Of a stretch of 5,760 nt of DNA, positions 4,478 through 5,760 are shown piece by piece (position 1 is the stretch's first letter; each line of letters begins with the position of its first letter). A program made the translations under genes and the position numbers. The notes under the pieces are model-generated. The model saw only the letters and a program-made list of their open reading frames with translations, did not search any database and was not told the DNA's origin. This stretch comes from Chloroflexota bacterium. GTDB taxonomy: Bacteria; Chloroflexota; Anaerolineae; Thermoflexales; Thermoflexaceae. The DNA is taken from assembly GCA_030550075.1 (NCBI GenBank), contig JAUQQB010000199.1:1-5760 (forward strand), written 5' to 3'.

Positions 4478-5760
4478 ATGCGGAGGATGACCCGGTGGGG
4501 GATGGCCTTCCTAACGCTGGCCCTCGCGCTGGCCCTGGGGGCCGGGGCGGGAAGCGCCGATGGGGATGACTGCATTAGCGGGAGTTGTGGAGGCAACCCA
4601 GACTTCAGCACAGCGGAAGTCGAGCGACGGACGGAGGGGGACGCCTCGGAGGAGGCGCGGCGGTGCGTGGGGATCTCCCCGGTCCCGGTGCTGGTGCCAG
4701 CCACCACCTCCGTGTGCTATCTCATCGAGTTCTATATGGACTGCTCGGGGAACGTGGTGAGCGAGAACCTGGCCAGCGCTCGGGCGCTCCCCTGTGGGGC
4801 AGTGGGGGCCTGGAAGACCTACTGCGCGCCGGGCTCGGGGTTTGGACGCAGCGACGGCTTCTGCGAGCTGGTGGATTACTACGGGAACCACATCCGGCTG
4901 CGGGTGGAGGTGCCGGTGCACGAGTTCGTGATCCGTCCCTACCCGGTGGGCTTCGTGGCCCGGGAGGACCCCTTCGGGACCTTCCACCCCACGGCCCGGC
5001 TGGTGTGGAAGACGCCTCCTTATCCCGCCCATGCCGACTCCGGCTGGCGGCTGTGGAGCTGGGGAGAGGACAACCGGGGGCCGGGGGACAAACCCTTCCC
5101 CTGCGATATGAGCGAGGAGGAGCTGCTTTCGAACAACGTTCCCGCCGGCACCACCTGTATTCGGATGCAGCTGTGGGCTTCCCCCGGGTATAACACGGCC
5201 CTGAATCCGATCCTGCTGCCGGGGGTGCTGCAGTTTCCGGCGGCGAAGCTGAACACCACCCTCTGGCCGGAGCGGGAGGTGCGGGTGAACTTCCCCTACG
5301 CCTCCCATCCGGACACGAAGCAGACGGAGATGGTGCGGTTCGGGGAGAAGGAGCTGCCGGCCTTCCAGGGCTATTTCCAGCGGTGGTGGCCGGTGCGGCT
5401 GCGGTCGGAGACGAAGCGGGTGAGGGACCACTATCGCCATGAGCGAAGGTGCCATCCGGTGCCGGATGCGAACAGGGATGGGAAGCCGGACCGATACGGG
5501 GACTGCTGGACGATAATTGGGGATCCGCCGGTGGCCTGGCCGGGGGACGAGGAGACGGTCCAGGTGATCGACCGGAAGGAGTGGGAGACCGAGGTGCGGG
5601 ATGGGCTCCTGAACCTGAAGGATAAAGAGTTCAGGAAGCCCTATGAGGCGCTTCATCCGGACCGGCTGCGGATCATCGGGCCGGACCGGGTCTGGCGGTC
5701 GGGGTATGTGATTCGGAACGGCCTCCCCTATCTCTGGATCCCCCTGGCGGTGCGGGAGGG
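4478..5760 (+). CDS. Secreted Cys-rich protein of unknown function, 3' end missing
   Basis: The frame opens with ATG at 4478 and has no stop before the right edge, giving 427 complete residues of an incomplete protein. Residues 1-27 are a classic signal peptide: basic MRRMTRW, an Ala/Leu hydrophobic core and a small-residue cleavage region AGAGSA. No second hydrophobic segment is seen, so the visible part should be exported. It has 12 cysteines (32, 37, 63, 80, 89, 106, 116, 129, 209, 227, 325, 343), eight of them in residues 32-129, which suggests a disulfide-stabilised N-terminal domain. Residues 330-338, DANRDGKPD, match a DxNxDGxxD calcium-binding loop like those of dockerins and thrombospondin type 3 repeats, with Cys325 and Cys343 on either side. 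Many Trp and Tyr residues suggest a beta-rich extracellular fold. I recognise no enzyme family. It is likely co-transcribed with the membrane-anchored protein upstream. Confidence 0.85.
   Translation, partial: MRRMTRWGMAFLTLALALALGAGAGSADGDDCISGSCGGNPDFSTAEVERRTEGDASEEARRCVGISPVPVLVPATTSVCYLIEFYMDCSGNVVSENLASARALPCGAVGAWKTYCAPGSGFGRSDGFCELVDYYGNHIRLRVEVPVHEFVIRPYPVGFVAREDPFGTFHPTARLVWKTPPYPAHADSGWRLWSWGEDNRGPGDKPFPCDMSEEELLSNNVPAGTTCIRMQLWASPGYNTALNPILLPGVLQFPAAKLNTTLWPEREVRVNFPYASHPDTKQTEMVRFGEKELPAFQGYFQRWWPVRLRSETKRVRDHYRHERRCHPVPDANRDGKPDRYGDCWTIIGDPPVAWPGDEETVQVIDRKEWETEVRDGLLNLKDKEFRKPYEALHPDRLRIIGPDRVWRSGYVIRNGLPYLWIPLAVRE

Noticed and set aside
4511..5656. Long minus-strand open frame of 381 codons opposite the secreted-protein gene
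   Set aside because: Its translation is Pro/Arg/His-rich with no family resemblance. The plus-strand frame over the same stretch has a strong ribosome binding site, signal peptide and even cysteine pattern. Long antisense frames are expected in GC-rich coding DNA.

Overview
The window looks like chromosomal DNA from a GC-rich, probably thermophilic bacterium, most likely a member of the Chloroflexota (Anaerolineae or Thermoflexia type). This is an inference. It rests on the high GC content with strong G/C bias at third codon positions, the style of the MurJ and TyrRS sequences, strong GGGAGG-type Shine-Dalgarno sites, and an exported protein whose membrane anchor is followed by a Pro/Thr-rich linker, a common design in that phylum. 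No rRNA or marker gene is present to settle the taxonomy.

Layout. Positions 3-1220 (+) hold the 3' part of a MurJ/MviN-family lipid II flippase gene that starts outside the window. A perfect 12-bp inverted repeat at 1218-1243 acts as a shared terminator between this gene and the convergent gene 1248-1736 (-), a hotdog-fold acyl-CoA thioesterase. A 167-bp spacer with several inverted repeats and a GC-rich short repeat separates it from tyrS at 1904-3124 (-), a tyrosyl-tRNA synthetase with intact HIGH-type, KMSKS and S4 elements. A 321-bp divergent intergenic region (3125-3445) follows, holding candidate promoters in both directions. From 3446 to the right edge runs a rightward two-gene operon: a membrane-anchored protein of unknown function (3446-4456) and, 21 bp later, a secreted Cys-rich protein of unknown function with one putative calcium-binding loop (4478 to the edge, incomplete).

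How the genes relate. MurJ, the thioesterase and TyrRS are housekeeping-type genes with no evident common pathway. The tyrS-thioesterase pair may be co-transcribed, but the long structured spacer leaves a separate promoter possible. The only part that could be an undescribed system is the right-hand pair. Both proteins are predicted to lie outside the membrane, each has its own strong ribosome binding site, and neither shows a fold I recognise. There is no sign of a CRISPR array, mobile-element gene, tRNA or rRNA.

Start codons were moved inward from the longest open frames for the thioesterase, TyrRS and the membrane-anchored protein, because in each case a strong Shine-Dalgarno site and the family alignment (where there is one) point to the internal ATG.
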